Shown here piece by piece: positions 33,740 to 46,489 of a DNA stretch of 64,000 bases; position 1 is the stretch's first letter, and every line of letters begins with the position of its first letter. The stretch is taken from the NCBI GenBank assembly GCA_037501455.1, contig CM074865.1, positions 15,508,501-15,572,500 of the forward strand, given 5' to 3'. The notes under the pieces are model-generated. The model was not told the DNA's origin. It ran no database searches and saw nothing but the letters and a program-made list of their open reading frames with translations. Both the position numbers and the translations under genes were made by a program. The stretch comes from Lantana camara (lineage: Eukaryota; Streptophyta; Magnoliopsida; Lamiales; Verbenaceae).

Positions 33740-35063
33740 AGGGTTAATTACACCTGACCTCCATAATAGATGAGCTAATTACAATTTGTCACCATTTTTA
33801 GATTAAATTACGAACACCATCCTTCAGGAATAAGTAATTACACTTAGCCCCTATTTTCATTTAAAAATTGCTGACATCAGCAAAAATTGTAATAAAAATC
33901 CAAAAATACCCTCCATTCACTTTAGTCAATTTTTTTATTCTCATGTTACCCTTAGGGGTTGATTGTAATTGACTATACTAATCTGGGAGTTAAGTGTAAT
34001 ATTCTTAATTAAATTTTCCAACTGTTATTTTTTGACAAAATATGGTTGTTATGAGAGCTATATTTCTCTTTCAGTTACAATTGGCTAACACTTTGTTCAT
34101 ATTTTTTTTAGTTTATATATTTAGTTTGATTTGTAAAATTCGCTCATGATTTTTTAAAATTAAAAAAAAAAATTTTAATTAATACATTATCCTAATATAC
34201 TTAAAATAAGTATTTTTAATGAATTTAGTACTTTATAATAGATGTTTACCGGCGACATTTAAACAAACTTTAAAATATAAAAATTACAATTTGTACCATG
34301 CAGTCAAAGTTGCAAATTGTACTCAATAAATTAAAAACAAAAATAAAAAATTCACTCAAATCGAATCAAATCTAACTGAGACAGTTCAATATTAAAAGTT
34401 TTACTAAATATGTATATGTAAAAGGAATTTTTCTTTTATATTTATATAAAATTTTTAACATGTATTATAAGTCAAAATTTGTAATTTCAATTTATAATAA
34501 ATTATTATTTAATATTATTAGAAATTAACTTATATCTATATAAAAAATAATTTAACTTCTAATTTTGAATTAATAATTTTTTTATTAAGTTAAGTAAATA
34601 AAAAAAATTGAATAATAAAACAATTAATTATGTTTTTAAATTAATCTTTAATCATAATTAATTATTTCTTAATTTTTACCTTAAAATTAATAACAAAATA
34701 AATATTTAATTCATATTAATACACTGTAGATAAAAGAGGAATATAGCCATTACGACTATATTTTGTCCAGAAAATGACAATTATAAAATTTTATTAAAAA
34801 TATTGCACTTCACCTTCATATTAGTATAGTTAATTACACCTAATCCCCAAGGGCAATATAAAACAAAAAAATTGACCAAAGTCAACTTAGGGTATTTTCG
34901 GAGTTTTATTGAAAATTTTGCTGACGTCAGCAATTTTTAAACGAAAAATGAGGGTTAAGTGTAATTACTTATTTCCTGAAGGGTGGTGTCTCTAATTTAA
35001 TCTAAAAATGGTGGCGAATTGTAATTACCTCATCTATTATGGGGGCTAGGTGTAATTAACCCT
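33740..35063. mobile_element. Fold-back element, 1.3 kb
   Basis: Inverted arms of about 150 bp: AGGGTTAATTACACCTGACC.. to ATTGCTGACATCAGC on the left, and GCTGACGTCAGC.. to GGTGTAATTAACCCT on the right. The AT-rich centre has further weak inverted similarity and no coding sequence. The same terminal sequence is found at 36006-36889. Confidence 0.83.
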
Positions 35064-35367
35064 ATAGAAACCTAGGGCTCGCTAACTATCGAATAGAGAA
35101 TACTTAAGCCAAGGCTCGGCTCGACATTCACGAATTTGAGCTTGAGTTTTTTTTTTTTTTGAGTTGGTTTGCGGAGCTCATGAATCGACTCGATCGACTC
35201 ATTGTCATCTATAGATGAAACACAAATTTGAAACAAAAGATTGAAACCTATATTAAGAACCTCATAAATAATTAAGACGTTATCCTAAATAAATTCATAT
35301 TTAATCAGATTAGAATTAGAAGGAAATATAAAACTATAATTGAGAGTTTGAGATTTAAAAAACCATA
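35064..35367. other. Intergenic with old F-box flank repeat
   Basis: 35260-35345 contains ATTAAGAACCTCATAAATAA.. and GATTAGAATTAGAAGG.., shared with 26990-27070 and 15450-15960. No gene. Confidence 0.45.
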
Positions 35368-35752
35368 GAGCAAATACCATGTTTAGTCCCTAAAGTTTTA
35401 AGTTTGTATCACTTTAATCCTTAAAATTTTAAAAGCAACATATAAGTCTATAATGTTACTAATTTGTTTTAAATTAGTCCCTCGATAACTTTTTCAGTGA
35501 AAATGTGACCAGAACAAAATTCTATAATTGGTCTTGAAAGGTATCATTTTAAAAATACAAGACAAGAATACCCTTACTAATCACATACCTGACGCACATG
35601 AGTTTTTTTGGCAATATTTTTACCGGAAAAGTTATGAAAGGACTAACTTGAGATAAATTAGTAATATTAGGAACTTATCTATTACTTTTAAAATTTTAGG
35701 GATTAAAATGATATAAACTTAAAACTTTAAGCACTAAATTTGGCATTTACTC
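35368..35752. mobile_element. MITE-like fold-back, 385 bp
   Basis: The left end GAGCAAATACCATGTTTAGT.. and the inverse at the right end (..TTTGGCATTTACTC) form arms of about 130 bp covering TTAGTCCCTAAAGTTTTAAG and the complement. Non-coding. Confidence 0.78.
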
Positions 35753-36005
35753 AAAACTATAATGAATTAGGATTATAAAAGGGGCAATTTCAAATCTCAG
35801 CGATTTTGTTGAACTAGGAAATTTCCAATCTCAATTTCTATAGATATCTCGATTTTAATCCAATCTTCTAATTTACCTCTCTTATAATAAAGGGCAGCTT
35901 TAGGACCATGCAAAACAATAACAAAAAATAAAAATAAAAGTTCAAATATGGTGTAACGGAACTATTATTTCTTTTTTTTTTTTTTTCATAATAATAATAA
36001 TAATA
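35753..36005. other. AT-rich spacer, nothing recognised
   Basis: Ends in T and AAT runs next to the following fold-back element. Confidence 0.4.
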
Positions 36006-36889
36006 AGGGTTAATTACACTTGACCCTCAAATTAGACGGGGTAATTACAGTTGATACCCTACTTTTAGATATAATTACAGACATCATCCCTATGGAGTTT
36101 GTTTATTACATTTAACTCCCAAAATTTTTAAAATTTTGATGATGTCAACAAAATTTTTTGTGAAAGTTCGAAATTAACCCTGTTAACTTCGGTCAAATTT
36201 TTATTAGTCATATCCTTGGGGGTTCATTGTAATTTAGTAAATTAAAATGGGTGCTATGTGTAAATTTTTATGTTAAATTTCCAATCAAAATTTTTAATTG
36301 AAATTAGTTTTAGCAACGATTATTCCATGCCTAATAAGACTGTTATTTTCATAATTTGAAGTCTATAAATATTGAGTCGATCATGTAAAAATTATACAAC
36401 TATGAAGGTAGTCATACGTTCGATACTTCTTACTTTGGTATTTTAGTGCTCGATTACTTGAAGAATAGCTACTTGAAACCATGAGAGAGATTACAATTGG
36501 TTTGCATGTTGTTTGTGAATCTCAATATTTATAGACTTAAAATTATGAAAATTATGGTTATATTAGGCATCGAAGTAACCATTGCAACAATTAGTTTCAA
36601 CTCGAAAATCTAATTGAAAATTTAACATAAAAAATTACACATAACCCCCATTTTATTTTACTAAATTACAATAAACCCCCAAGGATATGATAATAAAAAT
36701 TTGACCGAAGTCAATAGGGTTAATTTCGGATTTTCATAAATATTTTTGCTGCATCATCAAATTTTAAAAAAATTTGGGGGTTACGTGTAATAAACAAACT
36801 CTAGAGGGGTAGTATCTGTAATTATATCTAAAATGGGGTACCAACGGTAATTATCCTATCTAATTTGGATGTTAAGTGTAATTAACCCT
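36006..36889. mobile_element. Fold-back element, 884 bp, nearly full palindrome
   Basis: Ends AGGGTTAATTACACTTGACC and its inverse ..GTGTAATTAACCCT. Pairing continues through the middle: ATTCCATGCCTAATAAGACT near 36325 against TATTAGGCATCGAAGTAACC near 36560. It is inserted in an (AAT)n tract. Same family as 33740-35063 but palindromic over almost its whole length. Confidence 0.83.
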
Positions 36890-36939
36890 AATAATAATAA
36901 TACCACCTAAAAATTTAAAAATAAATAAATAAAGAAAAG

Positions 36940-37205
36940 AAAGACGTGTTGTATGTTGTCTCATGTTCACATAGGGTATCCTTTCATAACTTCAACAAAG
37001 GTAAGGGCCATGGACCACCTCAAAAGACCAAAGCAATTAAAAGAAAGATTTTGCAAAGCTTCAAACAAGATTTCAATGGTCCTGAAGAGGGAAAACTTTA
37101 CACGAACTCATCATCTCAATATAACCATTGCTTCTTCATCATACATGAACCTTAAGTAACTTGTACTGCATCGCATCCACCCCCGCCCTCACACCCCACT
37201 TCCGA
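36940..37205 (+). repeat. Unoccupied paralogue of the Helitron target site
   Basis: Continuous homologue of 17030-17253 plus 24437-24510. The junction reads CATCATACA|TGAACC at 37145/37146. Short frames here are not conserved between copies. Confidence 0.85.
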
Positions 37206-37933
37206 TTTAAATCTTTAATATAATATACAAACTTTTTTTAAAATATCATTTTACAGTATCGTATCATTTAAACACTTCTCATGATAAAATTTCAAATATA
37301 TATGCGTATATATATGTGTGTGTGTGTGTCACCGCATCGTATCGAATGATGCATGTACCAGTGCATCATAGGTTAAAATACACTCATATGCACTTCTAAA
37401 ACAGCCAAGTTTTTTAAAATTACAGTAACCTCCCTTCTAAACTTCATGATTTAACAATCTAACCTGCAGTACAAAGACCCTATAACAAGATCCATGATAG
37501 AAAAGTACTTGCACTAATCATTCCCAAGGCTACATTACAATAGTCCCCACTCACGAACCCCTCTTGCCTTACAGTTTTCACGTGCAAGTACTTCTTAAAG
37601 GGATTTGGTAATGCTTGCATTTCTTGAAACAGTAGAATACTGTTGAGAATTGAGCTAATACACTCTACATAATGCAACAATAATTGTACGTAAAACACCA
37701 AGATTGCCGTACCTTGTCCCCACCCACCACCGTGCTTCCTTCCAACCAACCTAAAACACAAATGGTGATGTGCACAATCTACCAAGCAACACAGACACCA
37801 TTAAAGACCACACCCCATTCATACACACCAAAAGAAAAAAGGGTTCACCTAATTATGCAACTACCGCGAGGCATATTAAATGTCGTCTCACGTTACAAAC
37901 AACAACAAATCGAAGTCGAAAACAATGAAGAAG
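37206..37933. other. 3' flank of the GRF gene
   Basis: Contains a (TG)n/(TA)n tract near 37297-37329 and presumably the 3' untranslated region in its right part. No separate gene is supported. Confidence 0.5.
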
Positions 37934-40900
37934 TTAAAGTGCAGGTAGGGACGGGTGCATTAGACCAGGACCGATGAGAGCACCGTTGCTCTCGGCCCTC
38001 GGGCTGCTTCCGGCACTGCTGTTGGAAAATGATGTAAATGCCCCTCTTTGGAGAACACCGGTTGGAGACGAGGCAAGTCGGGGGCTATTGTCCCAGCTAT
38101 CAATCAGGTTCAGAGGTTTGGCAGTGTTCTTGCAATCCCCTGCAGTTGAGTGGAGAACTTCTCCAAGGGGTCCTCCCATTGAAGGCTCCCAAGAAATGGG
38201 GACCCAATTGGTTGTTTGTCGCTGGTGTTGATTGCTTACGGTGGTCATCCCAACACCCAGTCCCATCTCGAGCTGCTCTCGGGGTAGTCTTAGTGGGGAG
38301 GCTTCATTCGTGGGAGACGAGGCAATGGGGATGGAGATGGAGAGGTGAGTGCCATCTGATTGGTCAGCATCGGGCCATGTGGCAGATTCTGCTTGGTTCT
38401 TGGGCCAGTTGTCCATGAACTGTCTGAGGGAATGCTGTTGGGATTTGTTTTCTTGATTGTTGTTATTTCTGCAGTTGACTAAAGATGAGCTCTTGTTTAG
38501 AGGGTTGAGTAAGGAATCCGAGTAGACTAATCCGAAGGAGGATTCATTGTACGGGTTTTGCGGTTTGAGATACGAACCGGATGGGGTTTCCTTGTCTACA
38601 AGACTTCTGTTCAAGCACAAATAAAATGATTGCATTAACAAAAAGGGGAATCCCAGTTTAAGTACATTAGAGGAAACCAAGGGAAAATATCGTTTTCGGT
38701 CTCATTTTATTTAGTCCCTGACCGAGTTGAATACGAATATTTCACATTGCATTTCATATAATCTAAATTCTAGCGATATAATCATGAGATATATCCAAAA
38801 AATGTATTAAAGAGGGTATATATTGTAATATTTAGCAAAAGAGATGGAATGTTAACATTTTAAGGGCGGCAAAATCATCAATTTTAAAAAATTTACATGC
38901 AAAATAAAGATTTACAAGATCAACCCAAAAATTTATAAAAAGAAAATAAAGGGTCTCTGAAATTCAAGGGGGATGGCCGGCTCCGCCATAGGCTGGAAAA
39001 CTAAAATTGAGACCACTTCAAAAGCAGTAGGCATACTTATTCTGTGTGTATTAAAACCAAACCTAACAGGCCAGAAAACAATATTTTTCACCTAATTTCC
39101 AACTTAATTAACTCTTACCTGTTAATATTGGGCAATGCAGCAGAAGCAGGAGGCTGCAAGTTAGTAATGTGATGCTGTTGAGACAGAGTTAGAGCGTTGG
39201 ATACAGCAACAGAGGTTGACGGTGATGTAGAAGAAGTAAGCTTAGCGTTGCTGTTAGTGGCTGCTGCGCCATTGCTTTGACCTTCCACAGGCTTTCTTGA
39301 ACGATGTCGGCCTCTGTTCATATGCCGTTCACAGTATTTCTGATCCGGAACAGCATCTCTCGAGCACCGCCATTTCTTCCCATCTGTTCTTCGGCACCGT
39401 CCGGGCTCAGGATCGCTGTTGGAGAATCCCAAATGGAATCCACCCCATCCCACTGCACAATGAAGTAATTACATAAATAAATAAATACATCACGTCGAGC
39501 TACATACACATGAGATGTTCGTTTAAAAAAATGGGATAACCATACCACATACCCAGGAATTTAGGCATAATAACACAACTTTCACTGAAGTTTGTGAAAT
39601 TACAAAAACTTCCCTCCTCAAAAAATTTATGAATCTTGATGACTGTATCTCTAAATTTTTTTTGTTTATGGATACCTTATTGTTCCAGTGGCACTTGTTG
39701 ATCAATATTTGAATTCAAACTCATGACTTAGCTTGGGTCAGGGCCAACTCTGAGGATCTGTTGGGGAAAGTTTTTGTAATTTCCCAAACCCAGGGGAAGT
39801 TTTTGTAATTTCTCAAAAAAGAATATCCGCCAGTCTAATTAAACCAAACCTATTTTATGTATATAAGGAATTTTCAATTTCAGTAAAATCCCAACCATAC
39901 TGTATTACTGTTCAGGCTGAGTCACTGCACAAGGCCACAAGCCAAGAACAAAAAGATCCATTCTTGAACCAAAAATAGAAAGAAAAAAAAAATTAAATGT
40001 AGAGAAGAATGACTTACAAGGGTTGGATCTGAGGCCGGAGAAGGGGGAGAAACCAGCAGACTCGAAGGCTTTTCTGATGGGATTGAGGAGATAAGAAGGA
40101 ATAGGCACATTTGCTGTGATGTATTTGTAGATCAAAGCTTGATGTTCTAACTCCATCCATTGTGATGGTGTAAAAGGCCCTCTCACACCTGATAATACAC
40201 CCTGCATGCTCGAACCATTTATTCCTGTACACCCGTAGCCTGAAAACACAGATATAATCAAGAAATGCTCAGATTGCAGTGTGTTTGCTTTATCTTTAAG
40301 ACATGTGTAACTGTTGTGAGAGAGAAACAAGTACTGTCTGAACTCCTATTTTTCTCAACAGATGTCTTCTTCTACAGCTAACCATTTGAATTGAAGGAAA
40401 AAAAAAGAGAGAAAGGAAAGTAAAAGTTAAACCTTACAGGAGGAGTAGTTTCAAAAAAAGAAAGCAAAGAAAAGAAAACCACCCAAAAATAGAGAAAGGA
40501 TAGAAATCACTGTTCATTGTATGGATAAGACTTGAAAGATGAGCATAACCTTTGCATTGTTCATATGACAAGACTAATCAAATCTGAAAACTGAAAAGTA
40601 AGAACCCCATAACTAATCTTTGCAACCCCAGTTAACGCCTGAGTTTCTTCCTGCATTGCACCCTATAAACCCCCCCAAACTCAGAAAGCTACTCTCACAC
40701 ACACACACATTTATATGAATGTATACATTAAAGATTGAATTTTTTTCACAGTACCATTTAAGCTAACCTGAGTTTCTACTAAAGGCAGTAGATGCTGTAT
40801 GGTGATAATAAGGCAATGTGGTATTCTGCGAGTTGGGTGAGGCGAAACTGAGCATTTGCTGGCAAGAATTAGCTGTTTTCGCCATTTTAAATTCCCTCAA

Positions 40901-41086
40901 GTTGTTGTCATCTTCATTTATTGCTCTTTCTTGCTTTAGAAACCCAGATCCAGCATACCATTTCTGCTTGCTGATATTCTCGGCCGCCGCCGCAGCAGCA
41001 GCAGCAGCACCGCCGTTTTCTAAAGCGAAGCCGCCGGCGTTGGTGGCGGAGAGAAAATTATCGAATCCCACGACCCCGAAATCCAT
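37934..41086 (-). CDS. GRF: Growth-regulating factor (GRF) transcription factor
   Basis: Four minus-strand exons with GT..AG introns join without a stop: 41086-40768, 40239-40018, 39452-39119 and 38606-37934, giving 515 residues. The start is [11 protein letters not shown], the only ATG upstream in frame. A polyalanine tract lies near residues 27-35. The QLQ domain (about 128-163, [20 protein letters not shown]) binds GIF co-activators. The WRC domain (about 194-238, [13 protein letters not shown], with C200, C210, C221, H224) binds DNA. C-terminal family motifs are [10 protein letters not shown] (FFD-like), [11 protein letters not shown] (TQL-like) and MGGPLGEVL (GGPL). GRFs act in the nucleus to promote cell proliferation in leaves and other young organs. 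A miR396 site lies in exon 3. Orthology to one numbered GRF is not assigned. Confidence 0.96.
39283..39303 (-). promoter_or_regulatory. miR396 target site in GRF exon 3
   Basis: The mRNA-sense strand reads CGTTCAAGAAAGCCTGTGGA+A, the conserved GRF target of miR396 including the usual single-base bulge (GCC against the miRNA). It encodes RSRKPVE at the end of the WRC domain. It predicts transcript cleavage that restricts GRF to young tissue. Confidence 0.93.
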
Positions 41087-41460
41087 GAAATGAAGAGAGA
41101 AAAATTATAAAGGGGATTAGAAGAAGAAGAAGAAGAGAGAGAGGGAGAGAAAAGGGTCGTCGCTACATTCGGAGACAGAAGCTTGGTTTGTTGGAGAAAG
41201 TACCATCCTTTTAAACCCCTTCCTTCTCAGAATGTATGTATGTAAGGTGTGCTATGTTTGGTTGAGCAGAGTTGAAAAGGGGAAATCACAGTGCTGCTTG
41301 TTTAGTGAAGTTTGATGTTTGTCAAAGGAAAAATAATTGGAGAGAGAGACTGAGAGAGGAGAGATGGATGCTGTCTGAAAGGTTTGTGACAAAAACTACA
41401 TTACTGCGACTGCGTTTCTGCCTTCTATACATACACTGAATCTATATATTATGGGCTTTC
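41087..41460 (-). promoter_or_regulatory. GRF: GRF 5' untranslated region and proximal promoter
   Basis: Directly upstream of the start codon is a purine/GAA-rich + strand segment (41100-41155), read as a CT-rich leader on the coding strand. This is typical of GRF 5' leaders. The transcription start cannot be placed. Confidence 0.45.
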
Positions 41461-43079
41461 ATGAATAATAATAAAAGAAAAGGAAAGGAGAGAAATGAAA
41501 AAACCTTTTATTTCGTGATAATGGGATGTAATTTTAGAATCTTGTTATTCCCTTATGATGTGGGCATTGTCAAATATACTATATCGAAATTTAAAAAATA
41601 TAATGTTCAATTTATAATGATTTGATAAGATAATCCTTCCCTCAACAGATATTTTCCGGTTCATATGAATTCTATTCATCCTCGTAAATATTTTATTCCT
41701 TGAACTCTCTTCGTCGATTCCTGTGAATTCTTTCCTTTGATTTTTATAAACTTTCTCCACCCCCCATATGTTCCGATTTCATTCATAATGACTTGATGAT
41801 CCTCCTCTGCCCAGGCAGATGTTTCGATGATTATTGTGAAGTACATGTTCAATTCATAATGATATGTGTTTGGAGATCGTGTTAATTATCAGAACGGAAT
41901 CAAAATTTAAGATAAGGATGGCAAAAATTAAAATATCAGAATTAAAAAGTGATAAAATTTGTAATTTTCTTTAAAGTGGGGGAGCAAATTAAAGTTTTTA
42001 AATAGGGGTTAAATTATCATATGATATGTGTTCGGAGATAGTGTTGATTGGCGAAACGAAATCAAAATTTAAAATAAGGCAAACGAAAATTAAAATATCA
42101 GAAATATAAATAAATATTATTTTAATTTTCTTTAAAGTCTTTAAATATGGAGCAAAAAATATAAATATTTTAAAATACACACATAAAACTAAAAAAAATT
42201 CAAAATTTTGTGTCTCCATCTCTGATGATTATAGTGTCAAACACAACAAGATAACCAAATATTTTAAAATATTCGTGTATTATAGGTTAATTATTACCGT
42301 TTTTCTTTTCGAGACTATGACTAATTAATCTCATGGAAAATGATTTATAATTACAACAACATATATAATTAAGCAATATTAATTTAGCAGCATCAAAATT
42401 CAGAAACTATACACAAATTCAAGAGTTGGGATTTAATAAACTAGCCAACAATAGAGTACTATTTAGAAATAACTAATATTTCTTAAAATGTCTAGGCATT
42501 TTGCTAGGAAGTAGGAAGATATTGAAGGTGCACCTTAGGGAAATGGTATTAATAAAATAACTATAGTAATAGCATGTTACATTGATTTAAATGCACTTGG
42601 AAAAATTCCTCTTGAAATAGATCTAATAATGAAATTCCTAACAAATTTTGAACCCAGAATTGAATGGTTAAGTTTTGTCTGTATAGAACATCAAACACTG
42701 CTGCCCTACATAATTATTGCTTTGATTTTGTGTGTCTATATTTGTTGTCACTATAGTACTTTTCCTTTTTATGTTTTATATAAAAATTGCAATTTAATAA
42801 GTTCTTAATTAGTTATAAACATAGAGTTATTTTTTTAATAGTATAAGGAACTGGATATATACAAGAAAAGGAATATCCCTTCATCACATTTTTGTATTCC
42901 TAATAACTTTTGATATTTAATATATATTGCACCAAAACTAACACCTATTTCCAGATATAAGTTCGAGTTCGGAAATTAAATCTCTAAAGTGTAAAGTATT
43001 TTGATATGTTAATGATGGTTGTTCATTTATAAATGCGAGTATGGGATTCTTCATAAGTTTAATTTTGAGAAACTTGAGG
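41461..43079. other. AT-rich intergenic DNA
   Basis: 41860-41990 and 42010-42130 are imperfect direct repeats (GATATGTGTTYGGAGATMGTG.. AAATTAAAATATCAGAA); a related stretch lies near 50455-50560. No gene is supported. Confidence 0.45.
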
Positions 43080-43578
43080 GGTCACAGTTTTGTGACGAAA
43101 TTGCAACTATGTAATTGATGATAACTTTAGTGTTTATACTGTCTCAAACCAATCATATCCTATTATAGAAAGTTCTGTGAACGTTGGCGATGTAGATGCG
43201 TTTTCTCGCTGTCATGTTTGTCTCCTTGATGCCTATCGAACTTCCTCGGATGATTAGGCGCCTCATCGTGAGACCAACGAGAGATTCTAAAGTTTCGGGC
43301 AGCATGAGGGGGGTGGGGGGTTTGCTTCCACTCTGTCAACCATATCTTTTTAAATTCCTTTTTGGTCGCGTGTAAGGCGTATATGACGTGGTTTAATAAT
43401 TTTGTTCAATTGTTTTCCTCTGTTATGTACTTTCGTGGGCGTTTTTGTTTGAATAGCTTATTGGATCCTTGGTTCATGATTGTATCCTGATTGATTTTAG
43501 TTGGTTATATGTGAGGGAAAAGCCTTGGTAAAATACTCCATGGCTTTCTTGCCGGTTAGAAAAAAAAAAAAAAAAAAA
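43080..43578 (+). mobile_element. Possible retroposed fragment with poly(A) tail
   Basis: A GC-richer segment ends in 19 A's (43560-43578). The text preceding the tail (GTTATATGTGAGGGAAAAGC..) has the feel of a LINE 3' end, and CTTGAG occurs on both sides (43074 and 43581). No readable protein domain. Tentative. Confidence 0.3.
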
Positions 43579-45787
43579 CCTTGAGTACGAAATTAATTAT
43601 TCACTAATCTTCTAAGTATGCTCATGATTCCTCCTTTTTGGATATCTTTCTTCTTAAAAACAATAATAGTTGTATCAATTATGGTACTAAGAATTAAATT
43701 TCTCTACCAATTGTACATACACGAGTAATAATAACTCTTATTTAATGCATTGGCCAATTAATATCATATCCCAACTAAAATTGCAACTTTTAATTAAGAT
43801 AGGTTTGGAATTTTAACCCCAACCTCGTTCGGTCAGATCAATATAATGAGAAAAGGGTGTTTTATACTTATCATATAATTAGTAAAAATTTATGAAAAGT
43901 GACAAATTAAACGATGAGTGTATTACACTTATCATTATAATTGGTTATGTTTGATCTAATCGAGTTCGGATTAGAATTTTTTTTATGATAAATAATAAAA
44001 GAGAAGAGAGGAAAAGTAAAAGTAAAAGGTGGACAAAAATAATAATTGATCCAGCTATAGTAAGTTTTGACCTTTTTGTTAGTGTGTAGTGTGGTCATCT
44101 ATTCTTAAATACAAGGGGTAAAAAGCACGAGTGGTGGGCTGCATCAACAAAAGATGCATTTCCACGTGACCCGCAGTTGTGGTCATGCAATTTTACGCAA
44201 TTTTTGAAATTTATTTAATTAATTAGATCCTTTTGGACTAATTAATTTAATCCCTAATACATGAGTTGTGTTGAAAGAGAATGCGTTAAATTAGTGTAGG
44301 CTTAACTATTTTACGGAATGAAAGATTCCATCGCAGTTGTATGCATAACACAAGTAGTGGCCGAGATAGACTCTAGAGTCGTGAATTATTTTTTTTATAG
44401 TACAAAAATATAGGATGTTTAGGAATGATTTTCATATCGAATATTCATGAGTAGTTTTTTTTTTTTCCTAAATAAATCCGCCAGAAAAACCATGCAGTGA
44501 TTATCAAAACCCCAACCTCATATATAAAAATCGATAGTACAAAAAGTATATACAATAAATCATAATCCACATGTTCATCGAAAGTTAAATCAAAATTCTC
44601 AATATAGTAATAATGACAAAGAGTGCAAAAGTGGACAATGTTAAAACACCGGTCCTATTACACATTGACCTGTTTGGATTAATTGCCGGCCTCTAAGTGA
44701 GACCTCTAAAGTCTAAATATTCAGGCAACATGGTTTGCTAGGGTAACGTCAAGCTTGCAACGATTGATTGTATTACCGACAATGGCTAAAAATAAATTAT
44801 TATTTTTTTGTTCTATAGCCATATTGGGTCGAGTTAGGTCAGATCATAAAACTCTCCTTATCCAGGGTAGCTGAATTCCCAATGACTTAAATTTGAGACC
44901 TCTAATTTAGCACTGAATCGCTAAGTTACACTATTTTGTGGTTTTTTTTTAGGATAGATCATCACGAGTAGTTGAATCTACTTCAATTTTTGTTACTAAT
45001 AAGAGTATCTATAGTTGACTATAGTAATTCGTCACGAACAACCGAATACTCTTTAGTCGGAGCCTTTTTAAGGAATTAAGCTATGAAAATAAATGAATTT
45101 CATTAAGAAAATTGTCAAAATTAAACCATTGGTTGAACCCCTTACCCCTCCATTTCATAGAGAAATTCATTACAAAATAATATACCATCCTTATAAAAAA
45201 TATATATATAGGTTAATTATTTTTGGAGTGGTCCATGTTCAAGTTTCAACCAGCAAAGATTAATTATAAAAGCATAGGAAGAACCCTTTTTTAGGCGTAT
45301 TTATTAGTCTTTTTGATTCACTTTTTAGGCATTGTTGGTCAAATAAGTGAACTTGTTAGGTCATGATTTACCAATCTAGAATAATTAATGATAAAATTAA
45401 ATAACTCAATTAATTCCCACCCCCCTACACAGACACATGTATATGAAAAAGAAAATTATGATTCCTTAAATTCTCGATAATATTATTAGTTTGCACTTTG
45501 CAGCATCACGTGTGAGGTCATTAAACAACTCCCAAAGCACGTGACTTCCATAGATTGAAACCATAATGATACAAGTAAATCATTAAAATTCATTGACGGG
45601 TAAGAACATGAAATTGTGTATTTCATTGAATTTTAACGTATACTGCAATATAAATAAGTGTTGCCATTTCTTTTCGGGCTTAACTCTTTGATTTCTTTTC
45701 TATTTATAGATTTTGGTTCCTTATTGTCACATGTTCTTTAGTTTGTTAGGTTTTTAACTTTAACCTAAATTCATCATTAGTCATACT
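43579..45787. other. Intergenic, no supported gene
   Basis: AT-rich. Two CACGTG-type motifs occur near 45507-45543 (ATCACGTGTGAG, GCACGTGAC), and one near 44162. Their relevance to any gene is unknown. Confidence 0.4.
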
Positions 45788-45898
45788 TTTTTTTTTTTTT
45801 TAACACACGCACACCCAAGTGGTCAGAGGGATTTGAACCCGGAACATTACCTTCGAGAAACAACCCTCGAATCACTTAGACCAACCTCTGTTGGCTCG
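45788..45898 (-). mobile_element. tRNA-derived SINE with target duplication
   Basis: On the minus strand it starts CGAGCCAACAGAGGTTGGTC. It has an A-box-like TGGTCTAAGTGATTCGAG, a B-box GGTTCAAATCC (Pol III promoter) and the ending CTTGGGTGTGCGTGTGTTAA plus a poly(A) tail (T run on +). The flanking duplication is TCATTAGTCATACT (45774-45787) and TCATTAGTTATACT (45899-45912), 13 of 14 identical. 111 bp. Confidence 0.88.
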
Positions 45899-46489
45899 TC
45901 ATTAGTTATACTTATATATTATTTGTTGGACAATCTAAAAGAGTTCTAAACATCTCGTACTTCACTTACTCATTGAGCAAACAAATAGGAACTGCCCTCG
46001 CATTCCAAAATGAGCTTAAGGTTTGGACTTTTAAGGGACCATTAAGTATGTCCCCAACAATAAGTTAGAGGTCAGGTGATCTTTTTAGTTTGAGTTTTTT
46101 CCATATGAATAGTGATGCGTGCCAATTTTCTCTCGTATGTATCTGATGATTTTCTTTGTGTTATGTCTTCTTATTTATAATAGTATTCTAGGGTACCTTC
46201 CTCCTCGATTTACCCTACATCTCTTCTTATCTTTTACTATCTTTGAGGGGATCCGACTCTATCTCCAGCTCTTCTCATTTTCTTCCGGTAAAGTAAATCT
46301 TATCTTCCCTTATCCTATTAAGTTCTTTGTTTCCACACAGCTTTCATATCCTAAAAACTCTTGTTCGCTCTTCGCAGCGAACAGTATTACTTCTTCTATA
46401 CGATCATCATATCCGAACAGATGGGGTGCTTCAAGTATTGTAAGGAGCCCCAACAAATAGTATTAGTAATAGAAATTAAAGGGTATTCA
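45899..46489. other. Intergenic, no supported gene
   Basis: A 113-codon + frame at 46119-46460 is hydrophobic and serine-rich but has no family likeness or splice context; not called. Confidence 0.4.

Noticed and set aside
37480..37785. 101-codon minus-strand frame downstream of the GRF stop
   Set aside because: Lies in the likely 3' untranslated region, has no family likeness and is not needed for the GRF gene model.
38684..38760. MITE-like left arm in GRF intron 3 (GGGAAAATATCGTTTTCGGT)
   Set aside because: Only one arm is visible, so it is mentioned as debris rather than listed as an element.
46119..46460. 113-codon hydrophobic plus-strand frame
   Set aside because: Composition is typical of T-rich DNA; no domain, splice context or related copy.
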